A stretch of 64,000 bases of DNA, taken from JAGPUQ01 sp050250395. GTDB lineage: Bacteria; Pseudomonadota; Gammaproteobacteria; Pseudomonadales; Porticoccaceae. Position 1 is the stretch's first letter. Each line of letters opens with the position of its first letter. The notes beneath the pieces are model-generated. The model saw only the letters and a program-made list of their open reading frames with translations, ran no database searches and was not told where the DNA came from. The DNA lies in NCBI GenBank assembly GCA_050250395.1, contig JBFWOQ010000002.1:124001-188000 (forward strand), written 5' to 3'. Both the position numbers and the translations under genes were made by a program. This document shows positions 16,967-26,000 of the stretch, piece by piece.

Positions 16967-17203
16967 ATGGAAAATGCACTGATATATCTGGCTGGCGCAC
17001 TGGTAATGGGTCTCGGCGCCGTGGGTGCCGCCATCGGCGTTGCCCTGTTGGGCGGAAAATTTCTCGAAGGTGCGGCCCGTCAACCGGAGCTGATTCCGTT
17101 GCTGCGGACCCAGTTCTTCGTGGTGATGGGTCTGGTGGATGCGGTGCCCATGATCGGCGTTGGTATTGGTCTTTTCCTGCTGTTTGCTGTAGCTGGCGGT
17201 TGA
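16967..17203 (+). CDS. atpE: ATP synthase Fo subunit c
   Basis: Proteolipid of the rotating c-ring. The 78-residue protein forms a hairpin of two membrane helices joined by the polar loop ARQPEL. The second helix carries the ion-binding carboxylate as Asp in VMGLVDAVPMIG. The Asp and the absence of a sodium-site pattern point to proton coupling. A GGAG Shine-Dalgarno precedes the ATG. Confidence 0.98.
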   Translation: MENALIYLAGALVMGLGAVGAAIGVALLGGKFLEGAARQPELIPLLRTQFFVVMGLVDAVPMIGVGIGLFLLFAVAGG

Positions 17204-17243
17204 TTCCGGACCATAACGCCAGTACAGAATCGGGGGTGTCGCT

Positions 17244-17714
17244 GTGAATATCAATCTGACCATCATCGGGCAGGTAATCTCGTTTGCCATCTTCGTATGG
17301 TTCTGTGCCAAGTACATCTGGCCGCCGATCATCAATGCCATGGCCGCACGGGAAAGCAAGATAGCGGATGGTCTGGCGGCAGCCGACCGCGCGGTGCGTG
17401 ATCTGGCGCTGGCGCAGGACAAGGCGACCGATCAGTTGCGCCTGGCCAAGCAGGAAGCGGCGGCAATTATCGAACAGGCACGCAAGCAAGCCGCTGTCGT
17501 CGTTGAAGACGCCAAGCAGAAAGCGCGCGAAGAAGGTGAGCGCCTGCTGGTCGCGGCGGAGGCGGAAATCGAGCGCGAGTTCAATCGCGCCAAGGAAGAG
17601 CTGCGCAGCAAGGTCGCTCAGCTCGCCATTGCCGGTGCGGAACAAATTCTGCAGCGTTCGGTTGGAGAGGCGGCCAACAGCGAGCTGGTGGACAGCCTCG
17701 CAGCGCAGCTATAG
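17244..17714 (+). CDS. atpF: ATP synthase Fo subunit b
   Basis: Peripheral stalk subunit. One N-terminal membrane helix (IGQVISFAIFVWFCAKYIWPPI) is followed by a long, charged, alanine-rich coiled coil that reaches F1. 156 residues, standard length. GTG start at 17244. There is one b gene, so the stalk is a homodimer. Confidence 0.97.
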   Translation: MNINLTIIGQVISFAIFVWFCAKYIWPPIINAMAARESKIADGLAAADRAVRDLALAQDKATDQLRLAKQEAAAIIEQARKQAAVVVEDAKQKAREEGERLLVAAEAEIEREFNRAKEELRSKVAQLAIAGAEQILQRSVGEAANSELVDSLAAQL

Positions 17715-17723
17715 GACACGACC

Positions 17724-18260
17724 ATGGCTGAACTCAGCACCCTCGCCCGTCCTTACGCCAACGCCGCATTCGAATATGCCGTTGCCGAAGGCGCGCTGGA
17801 ACCCTGGTCGCAGTCTCTCGGGCTGCTGGCCGCGCTGTGCGAAGACGAAAAGATCGCGGTGCTGCTCCGTTCGCCGACCCATGCGGGTCCGCAGCGAGTC
17901 GCGCTGTTGCTCAAATTGTGCGACGGATCCCTGAGTGGCGGGGTGCAGAATTTTTTGCACGTGATGGCAGATAACCATCGGCTGCCGTTACTGCCGGCCG
18001 TCCACGAACAATTCCAGGCGCTGAAAGCAAATCTGGAGCGCACCATCGAGGTGGATGTCGTCACGGCGGCGCCACTGAGCGAGGCGTTGCGCGCGCGGTT
18101 GACGACGGCACTGGGCAAGCGCCTGGGCCGTGACGTCCGTGTCGCCGTCAGCATCGATCCGGCTCTGCTGGGCGGCGCCGTGATCCGGGCGGGCGATACG
18201 GTAATCGATGGTTCGCTGCGCGGGCGCCTCCATAAGCTCGCCGATGCACTACTTTCCTAG
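17724..18260 (+). CDS. atpH: ATP synthase F1 subunit delta
   Basis: Connects the b-dimer stalk to the top of F1. 178 residues. It begins with the family motif LARPYANAAFEYA and ends in GGAVIRAGDTVIDGSLRGRL, which is highly conserved in delta/OSCP proteins. It starts 9 nt after atpF. Confidence 0.97.
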   Translation: MAELSTLARPYANAAFEYAVAEGALEPWSQSLGLLAALCEDEKIAVLLRSPTHAGPQRVALLLKLCDGSLSGGVQNFLHVMADNHRLPLLPAVHEQFQALKANLERTIEVDVVTAAPLSEALRARLTTALGKRLGRDVRVAVSIDPALLGGAVIRAGDTVIDGSLRGRLHKLADALLS

Positions 18261-18278
18261 GAATCGAGGAATCACGAC

Positions 18279-19823
18279 ATGCAGCAATTGAATCCGTCTG
18301 AAATCAGCGAACTGATCAGGCAGAGGATCGAACGCCTCGATGTGGCCGCCGAAGCCCAGGACGAGGGGACGATCGTCTCGGTGTCCGACGGCATCGTGCG
18401 CATCCACGGCTTGCGCAGCGTGATGTACGGCGAAATGATCGCGTTCGACGGCGGTCTTTACGGGATGGCGCTCAACCTCGAGCGCGATTCGGTCGGTGCC
18501 GTGATTCTCGGTGACTATCTGGGTCTGGCGGAAGGCCAGAAGGCACGCTGCACCGGCCGTATCCTGGAAGTGCCGATCGGCCCCGAGCTGGAAGGCCGGG
18601 TGGTGGATGCGTTGGGCAATCCGATCGACGGTCGTGGCCCCATCCCCGCGAAACTGACCGATGCGTTGGAAAAAGTGGCGCCGGGCGTTATCGAACGGCA
18701 ATCGGTCGACCAGCCGGTGCAAACCGGGCTCAAGGCCATCGACGCCATGGTCCCGGTCGGTCGCGGGCAGCGCGAGCTGATTATCGGCGATCGCCAGATC
18801 GGCAAGACCGCGATCGCGATCGACGCGATCATCAATCAGAAAAACACCGGCATCAAATGTATCTATGTTGCGATCGGTCAGAAATCCTCGACCGTCGCCA
18901 ACGTCGTGCGCAAGCTGGAAGAGCACGGAGCCATGGCCCACACCATCGTGGTGGCGGCAACGGCATCCGATCCGGCATCCATGCAGTTTCTCGCACCGTA
19001 CGCCGGTTGCACCATGGGTGAGTACTATCGCGACCGCGGCCAGGATGCCCTGATCATCTATGACGATCTGACCAAGCAGGCTTGGGCCTATCGCCAGATC
19101 TCCCTGCTGCTGCGGCGTCCGCCTGGCCGCGAAGCCTATCCCGGTGACGTGTTCTATCTGCACTCCCGGTTGCTTGAACGCGCCGCGCGCGTCAATGCCG
19201 ACTACGTCGAGAAGTTCACCAAGGGTGAAGTGAAAGGCCGCACCGGTTCACTGACGGCGTTGCCGATCATCGAAACCCAGGCCGGCGATGTTTCGGCGTT
19301 CGTGCCGACCAACGTGATTTCGATCACCGACGGTCAGATTTTCGTCGAGACCGATCTGTTCAACTCCGGTATTCGTCCGGCGATGAACGCCGGGTTGTCG
19401 GTCTCCCGGGTGGGCGGCTCCGCGCAGACCAAGATCATCAAGAAGCTGGGTGGCGGGATTCGGCTCGCACTGGCGCAGTACCGCGAACTGGCCGCGTTCT
19501 CGCAGTTTGCGTCCGATCTCGATGAGGCGACCCGATCGCAACTGGAGCACGGGCAGCGCGTCACCGAACTGATGAAGCAGGCGCAGTACTCGCCAATGAG
19601 CGTGGCCGAAATGGGGGTTGTCCTTTACGCGGCGAACCAGGGCTATCTGAAGAACGTCGAGGTGAGCAAGGTCGGTGCCTTCGAGGCGGCGCTGCTCTCT
19701 TACATGAAGGCCGAGCACGCGGCCCTGATCGAGCGCGTCGACGCCAAAGGCGACTGGAACGACGAGATCGAGAGCGGCTTCAAGGCGGCGCTGGACAATT
19801 TCGTTACCACCCAAACCTGGTAA
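18279..19823 (+). CDS. atpA: ATP synthase F1 subunit alpha
   Basis: Non-catalytic nucleotide-binding subunit of the alpha3beta3 hexamer. 514 residues (E. coli 513). The P-loop is GDRQIGKTAIAID, and other family blocks include QKNTGIKCIYVAIGQK and the signature PAMNAGLSVSRVGGSAQ. Confidence 0.99.
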   Translation: MQQLNPSEISELIRQRIERLDVAAEAQDEGTIVSVSDGIVRIHGLRSVMYGEMIAFDGGLYGMALNLERDSVGAVILGDYLGLAEGQKARCTGRILEVPIGPELEGRVVDALGNPIDGRGPIPAKLTDALEKVAPGVIERQSVDQPVQTGLKAIDAMVPVGRGQRELIIGDRQIGKTAIAIDAIINQKNTGIKCIYVAIGQKSSTVANVVRKLEEHGAMAHTIVVAATASDPASMQFLAPYAGCTMGEYYRDRGQDALIIYDDLTKQAWAYRQISLLLRRPPGREAYPGDVFYLHSRLLERAARVNADYVEKFTKGEVKGRTGSLTALPIIETQAGDVSAFVPTNVISITDGQIFVETDLFNSGIRPAMNAGLSVSRVGGSAQTKIIKKLGGGIRLALAQYRELAAFSQFASDLDEATRSQLEHGQRVTELMKQAQYSPMSVAEMGVVLYAANQGYLKNVEVSKVGAFEAALLSYMKAEHAALIERVDAKGDWNDEIESGFKAALDNFVTTQTW

Positions 19824-19852
19824 ACACCTAGAGCGCCGGGAAACTAAACGCG

Positions 19853-20713
19853 ATGGCCGTTGGAAAAGAAGTCAAGACCAAGATCACGAGCGTCAAGAGT
19901 ACGCAGAAGATCACCAGCGCGATGGAGATGGTCGCGGCGAGCAAGATGCGTCGCGCCCAGGATCAGATGGCGCTCGGCAGGCCCTATGCCGAGCATATTC
20001 GCGGCGTGGTGGGGCATATCGCCAATGCGTCGGCGGAGTATCGCCACCAGTACATGACGGTGCGCGAGGTTAAGCGCGTCGGCTTCATCCTGGTTTCGAC
20101 CGATCGTGGGCTTTGCGGCGGTCTCAACATCAATCTGTTCAAGGTGGCGCTGAAAGCGATGGCGGAGTGGAGCCGGCAGGGCGTCGGCATCGATGTCTGC
20201 ACCATAGGTGCCAAGGCCAGCGCATTTTTCGGTAGCCACGGCGGTAACGTTATCGCCAGCGTGCGCGACCTCGGCGACAAACCCTCGGTGCAGACGCTGG
20301 TCGGCAGCGTCAAGGTGATGCTCGACAGTTACGAGGCAAACCGCATTGATCGCTTGTTTCTGGCGAGCAACAAGTTCGTCAATACCATGACCCAGAAGCC
20401 CGCGCTGGAGCAGCTGTTGCCGCTGGACGCCGCCAGTGACGACAAGATGAAGCATCACTGGGATTATCTCTACGAACCCGACGCCAAGGAGCTGCTCGAC
20501 GGACTGCTCGCGCGCTACATGGAATCCCAGGTGTACCAGAGCGTGGTTGAGAACAAGGCCTGCGAGCAGGCCGCGCGGATGGTGGCAATGAAAAATGCCA
20601 CCGAAAACGCTTCAACACTGATCGACGAGCTGGAACTGCTTTACAACAAGGCACGGCAGGCGGCGATCACCCAGGAACTGTCCGAGATCGTCAGCGGCGC
20701 GGCCGCGGTCTGA
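19853..20713 (+). CDS. atpG: ATP synthase F1 subunit gamma
   Basis: Central rotor shaft of F1. 286 residues. N-terminal helix with KSTQKITSAMEMVAASKMRR and C-terminal helix with KNATENASTLIDELELLYNK, the two halves of the coiled-coil shaft; both are strongly conserved. The ATG at 19853 lies 29 nt after atpA. Confidence 0.98.
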   Translation: MAVGKEVKTKITSVKSTQKITSAMEMVAASKMRRAQDQMALGRPYAEHIRGVVGHIANASAEYRHQYMTVREVKRVGFILVSTDRGLCGGLNINLFKVALKAMAEWSRQGVGIDVCTIGAKASAFFGSHGGNVIASVRDLGDKPSVQTLVGSVKVMLDSYEANRIDRLFLASNKFVNTMTQKPALEQLLPLDAASDDKMKHHWDYLYEPDAKELLDGLLARYMESQVYQSVVENKACEQAARMVAMKNATENASTLIDELELLYNKARQAAITQELSEIVSGAAAV

Positions 20714-20762
20714 TCCGGCTTGGCATCGGCAACGTATATTTCGTATTGCGAGAGGATAGCAA

Positions 20763-22139
20763 ATGAGTAGCGGACGTATCGTGCAGATCATCGGTGCTGT
20801 CATCGACGTGGAATTTCCGCGCGACAGCGTTCCGAATGTCTATGATGCGCTGCTGGTGGACGAGCGGGGTCTCACCCTCGAAGTCCAGCAGCAACTCGGC
20901 GACGGCGTGGTGCGAACCATCGCCATGGGGTCGTCCGAGGGCGTCAGTCGCGGGCTCAACGTCAGCAATACCGGCAACCCCATCGCCGTGCCCGTCGGGC
21001 AAGGCACCTTGGGCCGCATCATGGATGTGCTCGGTAATCCCATCGACGAGGCGGGTCCGATCCAGCACGAATCGCGGATGCCGATTCACCGTGCGGCGCC
21101 GACCTACGCCGAGCAGTCCTCCGCCGTCGAGTTGCTCGAAACGGGCATCAAGGTAATCGACCTCATCATGCCGATCTCCAAGGGCGGCAAGGTCGGCCTG
21201 TTCGGTGGCGCCGGGGTGGGCAAGACCGTGACGCTCATGGAGCTGATCCGCAACATCGCCATGGAGCACTCCGGGTTTTCCGTGTTCGCCGGCGTCGGCG
21301 AGCGCACCCGCGAGGGCAACGACTTCTATCATGAAATGAAGGAATCGAACGTACTCGACAAAGTAGCGCTGGTGTACGGGCAGATGAACGAGCCGCCCGG
21401 CAACCGTCTGCGCGTGGCGCTGACCGGTCTCACCATGGCGGAATATTTCCGCGACGAAGGCCGTGACGTCCTCATGTTCGTCGACAACATCTATCGTTAC
21501 ACGCTCGCCGGCACCGAAGTGTCGGCGCTGCTCGGCCGGATGCCGTCGGCGGTGGGCTATCAACCGACCCTGGCCGCCGAGATGGGCGTGTTGCAGGAGC
21601 GCATCACCTCTACCCAGACCGGTTCCATCACCTCCTTCCAGGCGGTATATGTGCCTGCGGACGACCTCACCGACCCGTCGCCCGCCACCACTTTCGCGCA
21701 CCTGGATGCAACCCTGGTGTTGTCGCGGCAGATCGCGGAGCTGGGGATTTATCCGGCGGTGGACCCCCTTGACTCCACTTCACGGTTGCTCGATCCCTTG
21801 GTGATCGGCAAGGATCACTACGATGTGGCGCGCGGCGTGCAGTCCGTGTTGCAGCGTTACAAGGAGTTGCGCGACATCATCGCCATCCTCGGCATGGATG
21901 AACTGTCCGAGGAAGACAAGCTGGTGGTGGATCGGGCGCGGAAAATCCAGCGCTTCCTATCGCAGCCCTTCTTCGTGGCGGAAGTTTTCACCGGCAGCCC
22001 GGGCAAGTATGTGCCGTTGAAGGATACGGTTGCCAGCTTCAAGGGCATTCTCAATGGCGATTACGACCACTTGCCGGAACAGGCTTTCTACATGGTCGGC
22101 TCCATCGAAGAAGCCGTCGAGAAAGCCAAAACTCTTTAA
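20763..22139 (+). CDS. atpD: ATP synthase F1 subunit beta
   Basis: Catalytic subunit. 458 residues. P-loop GGAGVGKTVTLMELI, catalytic Glu in GVGERTREGND, the DELSEED loop as MDELSEEDK, and the signature PAVDPLDSTSRLL. Confidence 0.99.
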   Translation: MSSGRIVQIIGAVIDVEFPRDSVPNVYDALLVDERGLTLEVQQQLGDGVVRTIAMGSSEGVSRGLNVSNTGNPIAVPVGQGTLGRIMDVLGNPIDEAGPIQHESRMPIHRAAPTYAEQSSAVELLETGIKVIDLIMPISKGGKVGLFGGAGVGKTVTLMELIRNIAMEHSGFSVFAGVGERTREGNDFYHEMKESNVLDKVALVYGQMNEPPGNRLRVALTGLTMAEYFRDEGRDVLMFVDNIYRYTLAGTEVSALLGRMPSAVGYQPTLAAEMGVLQERITSTQTGSITSFQAVYVPADDLTDPSPATTFAHLDATLVLSRQIAELGIYPAVDPLDSTSRLLDPLVIGKDHYDVARGVQSVLQRYKELRDIIAILGMDELSEEDKLVVDRARKIQRFLSQPFFVAEVFTGSPGKYVPLKDTVASFKGILNGDYDHLPEQAFYMVGSIEEAVEKAKTL

Positions 22140-22166
22140 TCACCGCGGGCGGGGCGCGAACCAGCG

Positions 22167-22598
22167 ATGGCCATGATGTTTCACTGCGACATAGTGACCG
22201 CCGAGAAATCGATGTTTTCGGGTTCGGTCGAAATGCTGGTGTTGACCGGAACGCTGGGAGAATTGGGTATCGCCTATGGCCACGCGCCCCTGCTGACCGG
22301 CATCAAGCCGGGCCCGGTGCGTGTCACCCGCCAGGGCGGCCAGGAAGAGCTTTATTTTCTGTCCGGCGGCTTTCTCGAAGTCCAGCCCCATCTGGTGACC
22401 ATTCTTGCCGATGCCGGTGACCGCGCCGGCGACCTCGATGAGGCCGCCGCGCTGGCGGCCAAGCGCCAGGCTGAACAGGAGCTGCAGAATCGCGGCGCCG
22501 AGATGGAGTATTCGGAAGCACTCTCCCGTCTGGGCGAGGCAGCGGCGCGCCTGCGCACCATCGAGGAGCTGCGCCGCCGCGCTCGCCACGCGGGCTGA
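22167..22598 (+). CDS. atpC: ATP synthase F1 subunit epsilon
   Basis: Small subunit at the foot of gamma that couples rotation and can inhibit ATP hydrolysis. 143 residues: an N-terminal beta-sandwich (FHCDIVTAEKSMFSG, GELGIAYGHAPLLTGIKPG) and a C-terminal two-helix tail rich in Ala, Arg and Glu. Last gene of the atp operon; 126 nt separate it from glmU. Confidence 0.97.
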   Translation: MAMMFHCDIVTAEKSMFSGSVEMLVLTGTLGELGIAYGHAPLLTGIKPGPVRVTRQGGQEELYFLSGGFLEVQPHLVTILADAGDRAGDLDEAAALAAKRQAEQELQNRGAEMEYSEALSRLGEAAARLRTIEELRRRARHAG

Positions 22599-22724
22599 TC
22601 CGCAGCGCGGGCCAACCCTGTCCCCGGCGGCTTCCGTCGGCCGCCGTGTCCCAAACGCCGACGCCGGCGGTGTCTTCCGGCCCGCTGTTATACTGCGCCC
22701 GGTAGCGAACTCCACAGGGTCATC

Positions 22725-24101
22725 GTGCAGACGCAGATCATCGTGCTCGCCGCAGGCAAGGGTACCCGGATGCGCTCCGCTCTGCCCAAGGTCCTCCACC
22801 CCCTCGCCGGCAAGCCGCTGCTCGCCCATGTCCTCGATACCGCCCGAAGCCTGCCGGAGCAGCGCACTTGGGTTGTTGCCGGCGGTGCGGGCGGCCCGGC
22901 GGTGCGGCAGGCTTGCGCCGGCTACCCGGTTTCCTGGGTGGAGCAGCGCGAGCAACTGGGCACCGCGCACGCGGTGAGTCAGGCACTGCCCGAACTGGAC
23001 GACCAGGGGACCGCTCTGATTCTCTACGGTGACGTTCCACTGCTCGCGCCGGCCACGCTTGCAACCATGGTGGCGTCGGCGGCCGAAGGCGCGCTGGCCC
23101 TGTTGACGGTTCACCGCGATGACGCAGCCGGTTACGGTCGCATCCTGCGCGATAGCGGCGGCGCGGTGATCGGAATCGTCGAAGAAAGAGACGCGACCGC
23201 GGTGCAGCGCGCTCTAACGGAGGTCAACACCGGGATCATGGCCATGCCGGTGCGCAGGCTGCGCTCCTGGCTGGAGCGGGTCGGCAACGCAAACGCGCAG
23301 GGCGAATACTACCTGACCGATATCGTCGCCCTCGCCGCGGCGGAGGGTACGGAGATTCAGACCCTGCATCCGCGGAGCCCGGAAGAAGTCGAGGGCGTCA
23401 ACGACCGCGCCCAGCTCGCCAGCCTTGAGCGGTGTTATCAGCTGCGACTGGCCGAGCGCCTGATGGCCGCCGGTGCGACGCTCGCCGATCCGGCACGCTT
23501 CGATTGCCGTGGCGAGCTGAGTGTCGGGCAAGACGTGTTCATCGACATCAACTGCGTGTTCGAGGGCCGCGTGGTACTGGGCGATGACGTCCGCATCGGA
23601 CCTGGTTGCGTGATTCGCGACGCGGAAATTGGCCACGGCGCACTGATCAAGGCCAACACCCTGATCGAAGGGCCGGCCGTCATCGCCGCCGGCGCCCAGG
23701 TTGGCCCCTTCGCCCGGTTGCGGGAGGGAACACGCATCGGCGCGCAGGCGCGGATCGGTAACTTCGTCGAAACCAAGCAGGCGGAGTTCGGGCGCGGCAG
23801 CAAGGCCAACCACCTCGCCTATGTCGGCGACGCCCGGCTGGGCGAAGACGTCAATGTGGGTGCGGGGACCATCACCTGCAATTACGACGGCGCCGCCAAG
23901 CACCGCACCGACATTGGCGATAGCGCCTTTATCGGCTCCAACAGCGCACTGGTCGCGCCCGTTTCCATCGGCCCCGGCGCCACTGTGGGTGCGGGCTCCA
24001 CCATCACCGCCGATGTTCCCGCCGGTCACCTGGGTATCGGTCGCGGCAAGCAGCGCAACATTCCCGGCTGGCAGCGGCCCCGAAAAAAGGACGATCATTG
24101 A
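22725..24101 (+). CDS. glmU: Bifunctional GlmU: glucosamine-1-P acetyltransferase / GlcNAc-1-P uridylyltransferase
   Basis: Makes UDP-GlcNAc for peptidoglycan and lipopolysaccharide. 458 residues. The N-terminal pyrophosphorylase has LAAGKGTRMRSALPKVLHP. The C-terminal left-handed beta helix shows hexapeptide repeats from about 250 on (DDVRIGPGCVIRDAEIG, NVGAGTITCNYDGAAKHRT). GTG start at 22725. A TATACT at about 22689 could be its own -10. It overlaps glmS by 1 nt, so the two enzymes that feed the same pathway are coupled. Confidence 0.97.
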   Translation: MQTQIIVLAAGKGTRMRSALPKVLHPLAGKPLLAHVLDTARSLPEQRTWVVAGGAGGPAVRQACAGYPVSWVEQREQLGTAHAVSQALPELDDQGTALILYGDVPLLAPATLATMVASAAEGALALLTVHRDDAAGYGRILRDSGGAVIGIVEERDATAVQRALTEVNTGIMAMPVRRLRSWLERVGNANAQGEYYLTDIVALAAAEGTEIQTLHPRSPEEVEGVNDRAQLASLERCYQLRLAERLMAAGATLADPARFDCRGELSVGQDVFIDINCVFEGRVVLGDDVRIGPGCVIRDAEIGHGALIKANTLIEGPAVIAAGAQVGPFARLREGTRIGAQARIGNFVETKQAEFGRGSKANHLAYVGDARLGEDVNVGAGTITCNYDGAAKHRTDIGDSAFIGSNSALVAPVSIGPGATVGAGSTITADVPAGHLGIGRGKQRNIPGWQRPRKKDDH

Positions 24102-25930
24102 TGTGCGGCATCGTTGCCGCCACCGCCCAGCGCAACGTAGCGGCCATTCTGCTCGAAGGTCTCAAGCGCCTGGAGTACCGTGGCTACGATTCGGTGGGCA
24201 TGGCGATAGTCGCCGACGGCGTCCTCCTCAGTCGCAAGCACGCCGGCAAGGTTGCGCTGCTGGCGACCGATCTGGCAAGCCTTCCCTTTCCGGGCCACCT
24301 CGGCATCGCTCACACCCGCTGGGCGACGCACGGCAAGCCGAGCGAAGTCAATGCGCACCCCCACCGCTCGGGTCCGATCGCGCTGGTTCACAATGGCATC
24401 ATCGAGAACTTCCGCGCCTTGCGCGCGGAGCTCGAAGCATTGGGCTACGCATTTCAGTCGGACACCGATACCGAGGCGGTCGCCCATCTGATGCACCACT
24501 TGCTGAAGCAGGGCCTGGATCTCGCCGGCGCGCTGGATGCCGCAGTGACGCGATTGGAAGGCGCCTACGCACTGGCGGTGGTCTCGGCCACCGAGCCCGG
24601 CACTCTGGTGGGCGCGCGCAGTGGCAGCCCGCTGGTACTGGGGGTTGGCATCGAGGAGCACTTTCTCGCCTCCGATCCCCTGGCGTTGCGTCAGGTCACC
24701 GACCGCTTCGTGTATCTGGAGGAAGGCGACCGCGTGACCCTGACGGCGGTGGACTACCGAGTGCGCGACCGCAGTGGCGCGGTGGTGGCGCGCCGCGTCC
24801 ACACGCTGTCCGACGTGGTCGATCACGCCGATAAAGGCGGCTTCCGCCACTTCATGGCGAAGGAAATCCATGAGCAGCCGGCAGTGCTCGCCGCCACCCT
24901 GGAAGGCCGCATCAGCGCCCACCGGATCCTGCCCGAGATATTCGGCGCGACCGCCGCCGAACGCTTCGCGGCGGTGGAAAATCTGCATCTGGTGGCCTGT
25001 GGGACCAGCTATCACGCCGGACTGGTGGCGCGGTACTGGCTGGAGGAATGGGCCGGTCTCCCCTGCCAGGTGGAGGTCGCGAGCGAATACCGCTATCGCA
25101 CGGTCGCGGTGCCGAAAAATACCCTGATCGTCGCCATCTCCCAGTCCGGCGAGACGGCGGACACGCTGGCGGCGCTGAAGGCGGCGCGCGATGCTGGCTA
25201 TCTCGACAGCCTCGCCATTTGCAACGTGGCCAACAGCTCACTGGTACGGGAGACCGGCCTCGCCTTGCTGACCCGCGCGGGCCCCGAGATCGGGGTGGCG
25301 TCGACCAAGGCCTTCACCACCCAGCTGGTCGCGCTCCAACTGCTGTGCATCGCCATTGCCCGGGCGCGCGGCAAGCTGTCGGTTGCGCGGGAAGCCGAAC
25401 TGGTCGCCGCGTTGCACGCGCTGCCCGAACTGAGCCGCCGGGTGTTGGCGCTGGACGCCGAAATCGAAGCCACCTTCGAGTGCTTTGCCGACAAGCACCA
25501 CGCGCTGTTTCTTGGTCGCGGGGTGCAGTATCCCATTGCCCTGGAAGGCGCCCTCAAGCTCAAGGAAATCTCCTATATCCACGCCGAGGCCTACCCGGCC
25601 GGCGAACTCAAGCACGGACCCCTGGCGCTGGTTGACGCGGATATGCCGGTAGTCGCCGTTGCGCCCAACAATGAGTTGCTCGAAAAGCTCAAGTCCAACC
25701 TGCATGAAGTACAGGCGCGCGGTGGCGCGCTGTTCGTGTTCGCCGATCGGGATGCCGGGTTTCGCGATCAGCCCGGGGTGACGGTGGTCAGTCTGCCCCA
25801 CGTACCCAAGAGCCTCGAACCCATCGTCTACACCCTCCCCTTGCAGCTGCTCGCCTATCATGTCGCGGTCTTGAAGGGCACCGATGTGGATCAGCCGCGC
25901 AACCTGGCCAAGTCGGTCACGGTGGAATAA
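24101..25930 (+). CDS. glmS: Glutamine-fructose-6-phosphate aminotransferase (isomerizing)
   Basis: Converts fructose-6-P and glutamine to glucosamine-6-P, the first step to UDP-GlcNAc. 609 residues. The N-terminus MCGIVAATAQRN exposes the catalytic Cys1 after Met removal. Two SIS domains follow (ACGTSYHAG; ISQSGETADTLAAL), and the protein ends in NLAKSVTVE as usual. The ATG at 24101 is fixed by Cys1; an upstream in-frame TTG would place a residue before it. Confidence 0.98.
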   Translation: MCGIVAATAQRNVAAILLEGLKRLEYRGYDSVGMAIVADGVLLSRKHAGKVALLATDLASLPFPGHLGIAHTRWATHGKPSEVNAHPHRSGPIALVHNGIIENFRALRAELEALGYAFQSDTDTEAVAHLMHHLLKQGLDLAGALDAAVTRLEGAYALAVVSATEPGTLVGARSGSPLVLGVGIEEHFLASDPLALRQVTDRFVYLEEGDRVTLTAVDYRVRDRSGAVVARRVHTLSDVVDHADKGGFRHFMAKEIHEQPAVLAATLEGRISAHRILPEIFGATAAERFAAVENLHLVACGTSYHAGLVARYWLEEWAGLPCQVEVASEYRYRTVAVPKNTLIVAISQSGETADTLAALKAARDAGYLDSLAICNVANSSLVRETGLALLTRAGPEIGVASTKAFTTQLVALQLLCIAIARARGKLSVAREAELVAALHALPELSRRVLALDAEIEATFECFADKHHALFLGRGVQYPIALEGALKLKEISYIHAEAYPAGELKHGPLALVDADMPVVAVAPNNELLEKLKSNLHEVQARGGALFVFADRDAGFRDQPGVTVVSLPHVPKSLEPIVYTLPLQLLAYHVAVLKGTDVDQPRNLAKSVTVE

Positions 25931-26000
25931 CCCTCGACCGATCCATCGGGCCCGGCGCGACAGGACCAACTCCGCGTCGCGCGGAAAGGGCGGTCCGGCA